Shown: positions 8,226-14,349 of the stretch, one piece after another
How the letters are laid out: every line of letters starts with the position of its first letter
Position numbering within the stretch: the stretch's first letter is position 1
Assembly (NCBI GenBank): GCA_002430075.1
Contig: DJBN01000004.1
Location: forward strand, 1 to 14,349
Reading direction: 5' to 3'
Length of the DNA stretch: 14,349 bases
From: Actinobacteria bacterium UBA5975
GTDB lineage: Bacteria; Actinomycetota; Actinomycetes; Nanopelagicales; Nanopelagicaceae
Translations under genes and position numbers: made by a program
Notes under the pieces: generated by a model
The model's database searches: none
What the model was told of the DNA's origin: nothing
What the model saw: the letters and a program-made list of their open reading frames with translations, nothing else

Positions 8226-9800
8226 CTACATAGAAGAGATGTTCTTATACATCCCTGCTAAAAAGTCGGCACCTCTTGTTCGATCAGGAGCCTGAATCAC
8301 AACAATGCTCAAGCCTTGAATCGGTAGTGAAAGCTCGCCTTTCAGCTCTTTCTGAGTAGCAATGGTTTTACTCGCAAATCCCATTGAAGTGGCGATTGCA
8401 GCTGGATCCAGACCATGCGGAGTTCCAAAAATCTCTTCAAAACCATCGACTCCGCGTTGGGCTAGGGTCGAGAAGATACCCCCACCATCGTTATTGATAA
8501 CAAAAATTTTAAGATTGACGATCTCTTTCTGAATAAGGCCCGTCAGATCGTGCAGGAATCCCAAATCACCTAGTACCGCAATCGTCGCCTTTCGCTGTGA
8601 TGCGATTCCGAGCGCCGTTGAGATATTGCCATCAATTCCTGCTAACCCACGATTAGCAAAGGTCTCAACGCCTTCGCGAGCGAGAGCGAATCCTTCTAAA
8701 TCACGAATCGGCCGAGATGACGAGATAAAGAGTGATGTCCCTGTTGGAACGCCTGCTGCAATTTCACGCGCAATTATTTGTTCGGACCATATTGAAATAT
8801 CTGCAATCATCTTTATTGCACGAAGTGAGTACTTATTCCATTTCTCAGCGTATTCGGCATCTCGTACAGGTACTTCAAGCACAGGCAACTGGAGGAACTT
8901 CTGTGATGCAATGCGATCGGTATCTACAGTTGCCATGCGGGGGTCTATTACAATCTCTTTACGAGCCATCTTGATAAAGGTATTAATTGATCGTGACAAA
9001 GTTGTTCTGCCTATGACAACGACAGTATCCGGTGCAAGATCTTCGGCAATTGTCTTTGAAGTGAGGAAGATACTTGCGTGTGAAAGCGCATCTTTGAATG
9101 TGAGCGGATCTTCGGCAATAACTGGCCAATTGAGTTCTTTTGCAAATGCACGAACTGCATCAACGCTTAGTCCGCCGCGATCGTGGCCAATTACCAAAAC
9201 TCCACGAGTCGATTTTGTATGGAATGTTCCGGGTGTCTTGCGATCAAAAACTTTAGGAGGATTAATCGTTAATCCATTGAGCCAAGAGTCGTCTGAATCT
9301 CCGATAAGTGGTTCTTCAAATTGAATGTTGAGATGCACGGGTCCGCTTTGAAGTGAGTTAAATGGGAGTTCCATTGGATACGCGCTACCTGAAACATCAG
9401 CAAAGTAGCGCACTGCTTTGCCAAAGATACGAGCCTGTTCTGTCGTCTGGTTGGCACCGGTCCTGCGTAACGATGCTGGGCGATCAGCAGTGAGTACGAG
9501 CAGTGGAAGATTGGTGTGTGATGCCTCAAGAACTGCAGGATGGTAATTGGCAACTGCGGTACCGCTGGTACAGACCACAGGAACTGGCTTACCTGATGCT
9601 TTTGCAATTCCGAGCGCGAAGAATGCCGCTGTGCGTTCATCGATTCGCACATGCAGATTGATGAGCCCTTTCGCACTTGCTTGATAGAAAGCAATCGAAA
9701 GTGGCGCGTTACGTGACCCAGGAGAAATCACAACATCTTTTACGTCGGCTTCAAGAATTTGCCGAACAATGACTTGAGCTAGTTGTGTTGATGGATTCAT
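8226..9800 (-). CDS. menD: 2-succinyl-5-enolpyruvyl-6-hydroxy-3-cyclohexene-1-carboxylate synthase (MenD)
   Basis: MenD is a thiamine-diphosphate enzyme that adds a succinic semialdehyde unit from 2-oxoglutarate to isochorismate. From ATG 9800-9798 it has 524 residues. ISPGSRNAPL is at 25-34. The catalytic glutamate E55 is in DERTAAFFALG, and VCTSGTAVANYHPAV is at 76-90. TADRP (104-108) and GANQTTEQ (115-122) follow. ANRGLAGIDG is at 382-391, and the ThDP/Mg motif runs from GDLGF (411-415) to NNDGGGIF (437-444). The longer frame beginning at 9842 adds 14 unrelated residues. The chosen ATG overlaps the menC stop by four bases (ATGA) and has a GGAG site 8 bases upstream. The stop is TAG. It is the last gene of menB-menC-menD and converges on menF, which supplies its substrate from the opposite strand. 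Confidence 0.96.
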   Translation of the reverse strand: MNPSTQLAQVIVRQILEADVKDVVISPGSRNAPLSIAFYQASAKGLINLHVRIDERTAAFFALGIAKASGKPVPVVCTSGTAVANYHPAVLEASHTNLPLLVLTADRPASLRRTGANQTTEQARIFGKAVRYFADVSGSAYPMELPFNSLQSGPVHLNIQFEEPLIGDSDDSWLNGLTINPPKVFDRKTPGTFHTKSTRGVLVIGHDRGGLSVDAVRAFAKELNWPVIAEDPLTFKDALSHASIFLTSKTIAEDLAPDTVVVIGRTTLSRSINTFIKMARKEIVIDPRMATVDTDRIASQKFLQLPVLEVPVRDAEYAEKWNKYSLRAIKMIADISIWSEQIIAREIAAGVPTGTSLFISSSRPIRDLEGFALAREGVETFANRGLAGIDGNISTALGIASQRKATIAVLGDLGFLHDLTGLIQKEIVNLKIFVINNDGGGIFSTLAQRGVDGFEEIFGTPHGLDPAAIATSMGFASKTIATQKELKGELSLPIQGLSIVVIQAPDRTRGADFLAGMYKNISSM

Positions 9801-10744
9801 TTCAATAGCTCCGCACTCTTCATGACGCGATTCTTCCACCATTCGTAGCGGTCAGGCGCCACTTCATATCTATCAAAATCAGGCTCGAAATCAGCGATTG
9901 CAATTTCACCCTTCACGATAGGTAACTCTGCGACATTTGCGCCAAGCAGAGAACCAGTTCCTAATCCGCAATCAAAGTTCATCTCTTCAAAAGAAGCAGC
10001 AAGAATCAATCCGTAATTAATGCCTACGGCACTTTCGAGTGCACTCGATACAACAACTGGAATATTGTGATGTTCTGCCAACTTGTGAGCACGAGCAATT
10101 CCACCCAGTGGTTGTACCTTCAACATCAATACATCAATCGCACCAGTAAAATCAATTGCAAATGGATCACTTGCGTTACGGAGTACTTCATCTCCTGCAA
10201 TGCGAATATCAATCTTTAAATTCTCTTTCAGCTCACGCAGCTCTTCAATGGTGGCACATGGCTGCTCTGCATATTCCAGAGGGCCGATGTTTTCGAAGAT
10301 AGCGCGAAGATTGGTAAGTGCATGCTGCACTGACCAATTGCCATTAACATCAATACGTAGCTTTACCTGAGGGCGTAGAGCTTTCACTCTTGCTAGGCGA
10401 GCAATATCTTCTGACAAGTTATCGCCGACTTTTACCTTAAAGGTTTTTACTCCCGGAAAAGAGTTCACAATGCGTTCAATATCTGCTGGATCATTGAGAG
10501 CCGGGATAGTCCCATTTACCTTGATAGAACTGCGATATAGCTGTGGGCGAGGCGTTGTCGCAGCCTCTATTGCACACATCAACCATGGCGCAGATTCCGC
10601 GTAACTGTATTCAAGAAAAGGTGAGAATTCACCCCATCCAAATTCACCCTTAAAGAGTGCAACTTCTCGAGTATTGATCCCCCGAAAGTTTGTCTCAGTG
10701 GGTAGCGCAATGACGCGCATACTTTCGAGCAGGGATTGATCCAT
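9797..10744 (-). CDS. menC: o-Succinylbenzoate synthase (MenC), enolase superfamily
   Basis: MenC dehydrates SHCHC to o-succinylbenzoate. The 315-residue protein shows the enolase-superfamily layout. A capping domain with GWGEFSPFLEY at 36-46 precedes the barrel catalytic lysines K103 and K105 (FKVKVG). Metal ligands are D132 (DVNGN), E160 (YAEQP) and D185 (AGDEV), and the second catalytic lysine is K209 (MLKVQPLGG). The conserved VVSSALESAVG also fits. All expected active-site residues are present. The ATG at 10744-10742 has no strong ribosome binding site, and an in-frame ATG eight codons later is possible. The gap after menB is 18 bases and the stop overlaps menD by four. Dipeptide epimerases share the fold, but the men context and motif set favour OSB synthase. 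Confidence 0.93.
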   Translation of the reverse strand: MDQSLLESMRVIALPTETNFRGINTREVALFKGEFGWGEFSPFLEYSYAESAPWLMCAIEAATTPRPQLYRSSIKVNGTIPALNDPADIERIVNSFPGVKTFKVKVGDNLSEDIARLARVKALRPQVKLRIDVNGNWSVQHALTNLRAIFENIGPLEYAEQPCATIEELRELKENLKIDIRIAGDEVLRNASDPFAIDFTGAIDVLMLKVQPLGGIARAHKLAEHHNIPVVVSSALESAVGINYGLILAASFEEMNFDCGLGTGSLLGANVAELPIVKGEIAIADFEPDFDRYEVAPDRYEWWKNRVMKSAELLK

Positions 10745-10762
10745 AAGATTAAAGACCCAAAG

Positions 10763-11641
10763 TTAAGGGCGCCGCGGAAACTTTCCGAAGTCAGGCTTGC
10801 GCTTTTCTTTATATGCATCGCGGCCCTCTTGGCCCTCTTGCGATAAATAAAAGAGAAGAGTTGCATCCCCCGCAAGCTGCTGAACTCCAGCAAGTCCATC
10901 ATCGGCGGCGTTCATCGAAGCCTTGATCAAACGTAAGGCCATTGGAGAGTTCTGCAACATCTCGCGGCACCAGGAAACTGTTTCAGCTTCTAACTCTTTG
11001 AGCGGGACGACGGTATTGACCAGCCCCATTGAAAGCGCTTCTTGCGCATCGTATTGACGGGTTAAGAACCAGATTTCGCGAGCTTTCTTCTGACCAACAC
11101 TTGCCGCAAGTAACCCTGAACCGTATCCGCCGTCGAAGGATCCAACCATCGGTCCAGTTTGACCAAACTTTGCATTGTCGGCGGCAATTGAAAGGTCGCA
11201 GACAACATGAAGAACATGTCCCCCACCAATTGCCCAACCAGCAATCATTGCAACAACAGGTTTTGGTGTGCGGCGAATTTGTACTTGAAGGTCTAGAACA
11301 TTGAGGCGACCAACACCTTGTTGTGCAAGTGAATCGTCTCCTAAATATCCATCATCACCTCGAACACTAATATCTCCGCCAGAACAGAATGCTTCATCTC
11401 CTTGCCCAGTAAGAATAATGACGCCAACTTCGGCATTGTCGCGGGCTAAATCAAAAGCTGATTTCAATTCAATAATTGTTTGGGGGCGGAATGCGTTACG
11501 AACTTCTGGTCGGTTGATTGTAATTTTTGCAATGCCTTCAGCAACCTGGTATTTGATATCGATAAATGACTGGCCACCAGGACCAGTTACCCACGCAGGG
11601 ATAGTCCGGTCACCAAAATCACGCTTAATAGGCTTGCTCAC
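10763..11641 (-). CDS. menB: 1,4-Dihydroxy-2-naphthoyl-CoA synthase (MenB), crotonase family; GTG start
   Basis: MenB closes the second ring, converting o-succinylbenzoyl-CoA to 1,4-dihydroxy-2-naphthoyl-CoA. The 292-residue crotonase-fold protein has the oxyanion-hole segments FCSGGD (85-90) and AGWAIGGGH (134-142), and the MenB signature [11 protein letters not shown] at 166-176. The conserved C-terminal run with the family tyrosine is [22 protein letters not shown] at 161-164 has glycine at the position that is Asp in the mycobacterial type (QTDAD, from memory); this is the bicarbonate-using subtype. The start is GTG 11641-11639 with a GGAGG site 4-5 bases upstream. No better ATG exists in frame nearby. 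Residues 1-30 form an N-terminal extension before the crotonase core. It is the first gene of menB-C-D and diverges from menE across 41 bases. Confidence 0.96.
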   Translation of the reverse strand: MSKPIKRDFGDRTIPAWVTGPGGQSFIDIKYQVAEGIAKITINRPEVRNAFRPQTIIELKSAFDLARDNAEVGVIILTGQGDEAFCSGGDISVRGDDGYLGDDSLAQQGVGRLNVLDLQVQIRRTPKPVVAMIAGWAIGGGHVLHVVCDLSIAADNAKFGQTGPMVGSFDGGYGSGLLAASVGQKKAREIWFLTRQYDAQEALSMGLVNTVVPLKELEAETVSWCREMLQNSPMALRLIKASMNAADDGLAGVQQLAGDATLLFYLSQEGQEGRDAYKEKRKPDFGKFPRRP

Positions 11642-11682
11642 GATTCCTCCATCTGGTCTACGAGCGATAGCCTACGCGGGCA
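11642..11682. promoter_or_regulatory. Short divergent menB/menE promoter region with overlapping -10 elements
   Basis: The 41 bases contain TAGCCTA at 11668-11674. On the plus strand TAGCCT (11668-11673) is a TAnnnT-type -10 pointing at menE, with an expected start near 11680, almost at the ATG at 11683. On the minus strand TAGGCT (11674-11669) points at menB, with an expected start near 11662 and a 21-base leader holding the GGAGG site. Clear -35 hexamers are not seen. The assignment rests on position and symmetry only. Confidence 0.35.
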
Positions 11683-12777
11683 ATGGAGCAGAACGCACAA
11701 CGAGAACTTCGCTCGGCAGATCCCCAATGGCCAGTCAGCGAATTGATGGCCCACGTCAAAAAGGCCATGAACTTTGATGGCCCAGCCCTCTCCTTTGGTA
11801 ATTGTGCAATTTCTCACGTTCCCCAACAGCTCTGCATTGTTGTGGGTACCTCGGGAAGTTCAGGAGCTGTAAAGGAAGTCGGGCTAAGCCTTCTTGCGCT
11901 TGTCTCTTCTGCGCAATCGGCCAATAAATATCTCGGCGCTCAACCTGGTCACACCTGGTCACTTCTGCTTCCTCTGACTCATATCGCAGGCCTCAATGTT
12001 CTTACTCGCTCACTAGAAGTTGGTACTGAGCCAGTAGATCTGCGCAATTGGAGCGGTGCCTATCCGACAGTGGATTTCACCGCAATTGTTCCAACTCAAC
12101 TCTATGCAGCCCTTAATGGAGATCGCAATTTACTGAACCACCTCGTTGCTTCAAAGGCAGTCCTCGTAGGTGGTGCTCCACTTTCGGATGAAATTCAAAA
12201 TCAGGCACAGCGTGCTGGAATTAATGTAGTAACAACCTATGGCATGACAGAAACGTGTGGTGGTTGTATCTATAACGGTCTACCTCTTGAAGGTGTAGAG
12301 ATTGAGATTTCTGACGATAAAAGGGTTTCTATTAAAGGTTCAGTCCTAGCAGATACATATATTGGGAATGAATCGCTGTGGAGAGAATCTTTTAGTAATG
12401 GGTGGTTTAAAACTTCAGATTTAGGTCGCATGCATCAAGGGAAACTTCTTCTCGAAGGTCGCTCCGACGATGTAATAATTTCAGGGGGAGAAAATATCTC
12501 TTTGAGCGCAATTGAGCTCGCACTTGGTTCACGCTTTAATAAGAATGCATTCGCCGCCTTTTCACTCAGTGATCCTCAATGGGGCGCATCCCTACATGTA
12601 GCGATTGCTGGAAATGAATTTCTAATGGAGAAAGAGATTGTTGACTTCCTCAGTGATAAATTTGGCGCCTTCGCCAAACCAAAGGGATTCCTTCAGGTTA
12701 AAGAACTTCCCATGATCGGAATCGGAAAAGTAGACCGTGCCAAGTTGGCACAACTATTCACGGAGGCATCTCATTAA
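11683..12777 (+). CDS. menE: o-Succinylbenzoate-CoA ligase (MenE), short actinobacterial form
   Basis: MenE activates o-succinylbenzoate with ATP and CoA for MenB. It is an acyl-adenylating (ANL) enzyme of 364 residues, shorter than the roughly 450-500 of E. coli or Bacillus MenE but close to actinobacterial ones. The phosphate-binding loop is TSGSSGAVK (56-64), where the usual form is TSGSTGxPK. TYGMTETCGG is at 185-194, and GWFKTSDLGR at 240-249 contains ribose-binding D246. The hinge region is GRSDDVIISGGENIS (259-273). The C-terminal catalytic lysine is K349 in GIGKVDR. No ribosome binding site precedes the ATG, which lies about 10 bases after a TAGCCT element; a nearly leaderless transcript is possible. 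The 3' end overlaps or touches menA. The weak P-loop makes the substrate call depend partly on context, which is strong. Confidence 0.9.
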   Translation: MEQNAQRELRSADPQWPVSELMAHVKKAMNFDGPALSFGNCAISHVPQQLCIVVGTSGSSGAVKEVGLSLLALVSSAQSANKYLGAQPGHTWSLLLPLTHIAGLNVLTRSLEVGTEPVDLRNWSGAYPTVDFTAIVPTQLYAALNGDRNLLNHLVASKAVLVGGAPLSDEIQNQAQRAGINVVTTYGMTETCGGCIYNGLPLEGVEIEISDDKRVSIKGSVLADTYIGNESLWRESFSNGWFKTSDLGRMHQGKLLLEGRSDDVIISGGENISLSAIELALGSRFNKNAFAAFSLSDPQWGASLHVAIAGNEFLMEKEIVDFLSDKFGAFAKPKGFLQVKELPMIGIGKVDRAKLAQLFTEASH

Positions 12778-13618
12778 TATTTGGATCCAAGGCGCACGTC
12801 CGCGCACGCTTCCTGCCGCCATTGCGCCAGTCTTAGTCGCAACAGCTGCTGCTGGGCAGAATTGGCGACCGCTCCATGCGCTACTAGCGCTCTTCGTTAG
12901 TCTCACTCTGCAAATTGCCGTTAATTATTCCAACGATTACTCAGATGGAATTCGAGGCACTGACGATAATCGAGTGGGACCGATCCGAATTACAGCATCA
13001 GGTTTAGCTCCTGCGCATACGGTTAAACGCGCGGCAATCCTCTCTTTCGCTGCAGCATCCATTGCTGGTCTTTTTCTAGCTTCGCTATCTTCATGGTGGG
13101 TCATATTGATCGGCATCGCTTCGATTGCAGCCGCGTGGGGATATACCGGTGGAAAAAATCCTTACGGATATAAAGGCTTCGGTGAAATCTCAGTTTTCAT
13201 CTTCTTTGGAGTAGTGGCAACCCTTGGAACTTATTATGTACAAACCATGCAAATAAATTGGATGATCTGCGCTGCCTCTATTCCTATGGGCGCTCTATCG
13301 TGCGCTCTCTTGGCAATAAATAATCTACGTGATCGTTCACGCGATGCTGAAGTTGGTAAGCGCACTCTGGCTGTTCGACTTGGAGATCTAGGCTCACGTC
13401 GCTTCGTTATAGGGCTTCTTTTAAGCGCCTACATCTTCGCTGCCTTGACTGGTAAGCCCTGGGCCCTTCTTTCGCTTATTACAATTCCTCAGGCGTATGC
13501 AATCGCGCGCAAAGTCCTTAATGGGGCGTCTGGCAGCGAATTAATTCCACTATTAGCCAAAACTGGCCAGCTGCAGCTCGTATTTGCGATTGCATTCGCT
13601 CTCGGGCTCGGGCTCTAA
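12737..13618 (+). CDS. menA: 1,4-Dihydroxy-2-naphthoate polyprenyltransferase (MenA), membrane protein
   Basis: MenA attaches the polyprenyl tail to DHNA in the membrane, giving demethylmenaquinone for MenG. It belongs to the UbiA superfamily, with about eight to nine hydrophobic segments. The first Asp-rich motif NDYSDGIRGTDD is at 66-77, the second NNLRDRSRD at 195-203, and the entry motif GARPRTLP at 19-26. Both Mg-diphosphate motifs are intact. The start is uncertain. The coordinates use GTG 12737, which overlaps menE by 41 bases and has only a weak GGAAAAG before it. The strong GGAGG at 12762-12766 lies 6 bases before an in-frame ATT (12773), whose last base overlaps the menE TAA. An AUU start there would give a protein 12 residues shorter beginning INIWIQGARPRT. 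No ATG, GTG or TTG lies in frame between the two. The C-terminus ends in ALGLGL. Confidence 0.94.
   Translation: MPSWHNYSRRHLINIWIQGARPRTLPAAIAPVLVATAAAGQNWRPLHALLALFVSLTLQIAVNYSNDYSDGIRGTDDNRVGPIRITASGLAPAHTVKRAAILSFAAASIAGLFLASLSSWWVILIGIASIAAAWGYTGGKNPYGYKGFGEISVFIFFGVVATLGTYYVQTMQINWMICAASIPMGALSCALLAINNLRDRSRDAEVGKRTLAVRLGDLGSRRFVIGLLLSAYIFAALTGKPWALLSLITIPQAYAIARKVLNGASGSELIPLLAKTGQLQLVFAIAFALGLGL
12762..12777 (+). promoter_or_regulatory. Shine-Dalgarno site apparently serving menA from an AUU codon
   Basis: GGAGG at 12762-12766 is one of the strongest ribosome binding sites in the window. The only codon at normal spacing in the menA frame is ATT at 12773-12775, six bases away, and it overlaps the menE TAA by one base. 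The canonical GTG candidate lies upstream of the site at 12737 and cannot use it. Confidence 0.55.
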
Positions 13619-13635
13619 CGTTATAGAATAGGAGC
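13619..13635 (+). promoter_or_regulatory. Candidate -10 element giving a leaderless transcript of the small membrane-protein gene
   Basis: TAGAAT at 13624-13629 matches TATAAT in five of six positions. With its last T at -7, position +1 would be exactly the A of the ATG at 13636. No -35 hexamer is clear, which is common in actinobacteria. A GGAG at 13631-13634 is only one base from the ATG. It would be useless in a leaderless mRNA, but could serve a GTG at 13645 in a longer transcript. Confidence 0.45.
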
Positions 13636-13905
13636 ATGATTAAAGTGCAAGGTTTCTTCGTTCTGGTTTCACTTGGTATGACTCTTTACACTTTCATTGA
13701 TTGCGCAAAGCGTGACGAAACTCAAATATTAAGACTTCCAAAGTGGGGTTGGCTATTAGTAATTCTGCTTACTGGAATTATTGGGCCAGTTGCCTACTTA
13801 ACTATTGGTCGCGTTCGTTCCATTGGTGGCACATTTAAAGGCAATCAGCCTAAGAAGCGCATCCTGCCGCCTGATGACGACCCAGATTTCTTGCGAAGTA
13901 TCTAA
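13636..13905 (+). CDS. Small two-helix membrane protein with PLDc_N (phospholipase D-nuclease N-terminal-like) domain
   Basis: This 89-residue protein resembles the PLDc_N/cardiolipin-synthase N-terminal domain family, found both at the front of cardiolipin synthases and as stand-alone actinobacterial proteins. Two hydrophobic helices at about 6-22 and 38-57 flank a polar loop with IDC (21-23) and the family motif LPKWGW (34-39). A basic stretch follows, then an acidic tail PPDDDPDFLRSI at 78-89. It has no HKD catalytic motif, so it is not itself a phospholipase or cardiolipin synthase. The gene is 17 bases after menA, in the same direction, and converges on ccsB with a 19-base gap. A comparable small membrane protein sits among the men genes of M. 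tuberculosis as far as I recall. Its role is unknown; position suggests something at the membrane linked to quinone or respiratory assembly. A GTG at 13645 is an alternative start. Confidence 0.8.
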   Translation: MIKVQGFFVLVSLGMTLYTFIDCAKRDETQILRLPKWGWLLVILLTGIIGPVAYLTIGRVRSIGGTFKGNQPKKRILPPDDDPDFLRSI

Positions 13906-13924
13906 CTTTTCTTACAAATACTTC

Positions 13925-14349
13925 CTAAAGACCTGAGTAGGTATGTTTTCCTGTTCCCCAGACATTGACATAAACGTAATTAAATAAGAATGTCGATCCC
14001 GCAAAAATGCAGAGCCATGCAGCACGTCGTCCGCGCCATCCCACTGTTACGCGAGCATGGAGATAGGCAGCGTAAGCAACCCACGTGATAAATGCCCATG
14101 TCTCCTTTGGATCCCAACCCCAGTATCTACCCCAAGCCGCTTCAGCCCAGACAGCACCTGCGATTACCGAAAAAGTCCACAGTGGGAAAACGAATGCAAC
14201 TAGGCGATAAGAGAGTTGATCTAAAACTTCAAGGGATGGCAGCTTTAGCGCCCAGATTGGTCGCCCACCGTTACTTTCATATCTATCCAAGATCAAATAT
14301 GCACCGGCTATGCAATTTGCAAGTAGAAATACTCCACCAGAAATAATTG
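13925..14349 (-). CDS. ccsB: Cytochrome c biogenesis protein CcsB/ResC, C-terminal part, truncated by window edge
   Basis: This is the haem-handling membrane partner of ResB in system II cytochrome c maturation, which attaches haem to apocytochrome c outside the membrane. The 140 visible residues are open to the right edge; the frame has no stop up to base 14349. They contain several hydrophobic helices and the tryptophan-rich WWD-type haem motif WGRYWGWDPKETW at 72-84 of the visible part. The conserved histidines are H97 (AYLHAR) and H135 (GKHTYSG), probable haem ligands in the family. The stop is TAG at 13927-13925. The N-terminal part and any ResB/CcdA genes would lie to the right. CcmC of system I shares the WWD motif, but the C-terminal NVWGTGKHTYSG is typical of CcsB/CcsA. 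The gene converges on the small PLDc_N-type gene without a visible terminator. Confidence 0.92.
   Translation of the reverse strand, partial: IISGGVFLLANCIAGAYLILDRYESNGGRPIWALKLPSLEVLDQLSYRLVAFVFPLWTFSVIAGAVWAEAAWGRYWGWDPKETWAFITWVAYAAYLHARVTVGWRGRRAAWLCIFAGSTFLFNYVYVNVWGTGKHTYSGL

Noticed and set aside
8191..8227. Possible two-way terminator between menF and menD
   Set aside because: The best stem is GCGCT/AGCGC with a 17-base loop, or an 8-base palindrome with no loop. Neither is convincing, so it is listed only as a junction.
8626..9324. Long open frame (232 codons) on the plus strand inside menD
   Set aside because: It lies wholly antisense to a MenD with intact motifs over its full length. 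The translation is rich in Ser, Arg and Ile with no domain, and no ribosome binding site fits. It is a codon-composition shadow.
11301..11777. 158-codon plus-strand frame running from menB into menE
   Set aside because: It is antisense to menB and then out of frame with menE, both of which carry clear family motifs. No start signal was seen.
13601..13615. Tandem CTCGGG repeat at the end of menA
   Set aside because: Two and a half copies encode part of the C-terminal LGLGL of a membrane protein. It is too short to be called a repeat element, and I saw no partner stem for a terminator.
13906..13924. Terminator between the small membrane protein gene and ccsB
   Set aside because: The 19 bases are T- and A-rich but have no inverted repeat.
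1..14349. RNA genes, insertion sequences, CRISPR arrays, phage or defence genes
   Set aside because: The window is covered almost end to end by metabolic genes with short gaps. No transposase, inverted-terminal or spaced-repeat patterns, and no tRNA-like or rRNA-like stretch, were seen.

Overview
The window looks like a compact chromosome segment from a member of the Actinobacteria (Actinomycetota). The Nuo, MenA, MenG and MenB proteins resemble actinobacterial versions as I remember them. By eye the base composition is only moderate (roughly half or less G+C over most genes), and almost every base is coding: gaps between genes run from 0 to about 75 bases and many neighbours overlap by 1 or 4 bases. 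That mix suggests a streamlined, low-GC actinobacterium such as the freshwater acI/Nanopelagicales group. The lineage is an inference from style; no marker gene proves it.

Left third (1-5573, minus strand): the 5' part of the NADH:quinone oxidoreductase (complex I) operon, read right to left as nuoA-B-C-D-E-F-G. NuoG is cut by the left window edge. The genes are joined by TAATG or ATGA overlaps or directly abut. Only nuoA-nuoB has a visible spacer.

Middle and right (5613-13618): a nearly complete classical menaquinone (MK) pathway spread over four transcription units. menG (demethylmenaquinone methyltransferase) lies just upstream of nuoA in the same direction. Diverging from it is bioY (biotin uptake S-component) followed directly by menF (isochorismate synthase). 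Converging on menF is the minus-strand set menB-menC-menD. Diverging from menB is menE-menA, followed by a small two-helix membrane protein with a PLDc_N-type domain. MenF to MenG carry chorismate through isochorismate, SEPHCHC, o-succinylbenzoate, OSB-CoA, DHNA-CoA, demethylmenaquinone and menaquinone, which complex I then reduces. The steps with no gene here are MenH (SHCHC synthase), the DHNA-CoA thioesterase, and polyprenyl diphosphate synthesis.

Right edge (13925-14349, minus strand): the C-terminal 140 residues of a CcsB/ResC-type cytochrome c biogenesis protein. The men-ccsB neighbourhood recalls the Mycobacterium tuberculosis layout as I remember it, so the window is a respiratory-chain assembly island: quinone synthesis, quinone reductase and cytochrome c maturation.

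I found no RNA genes, mobile elements, CRISPR arrays or convincing terminators, and no clearly new system. The points worth a second look are small: a menA gene whose ribosome binding site points at an AUU codon, a likely leaderless small membrane-protein gene, an overlapping two-way -10 element between menB and menE, a perfect palindrome between menG and bioY, a missing menH, and the MenB catalytic subtype.
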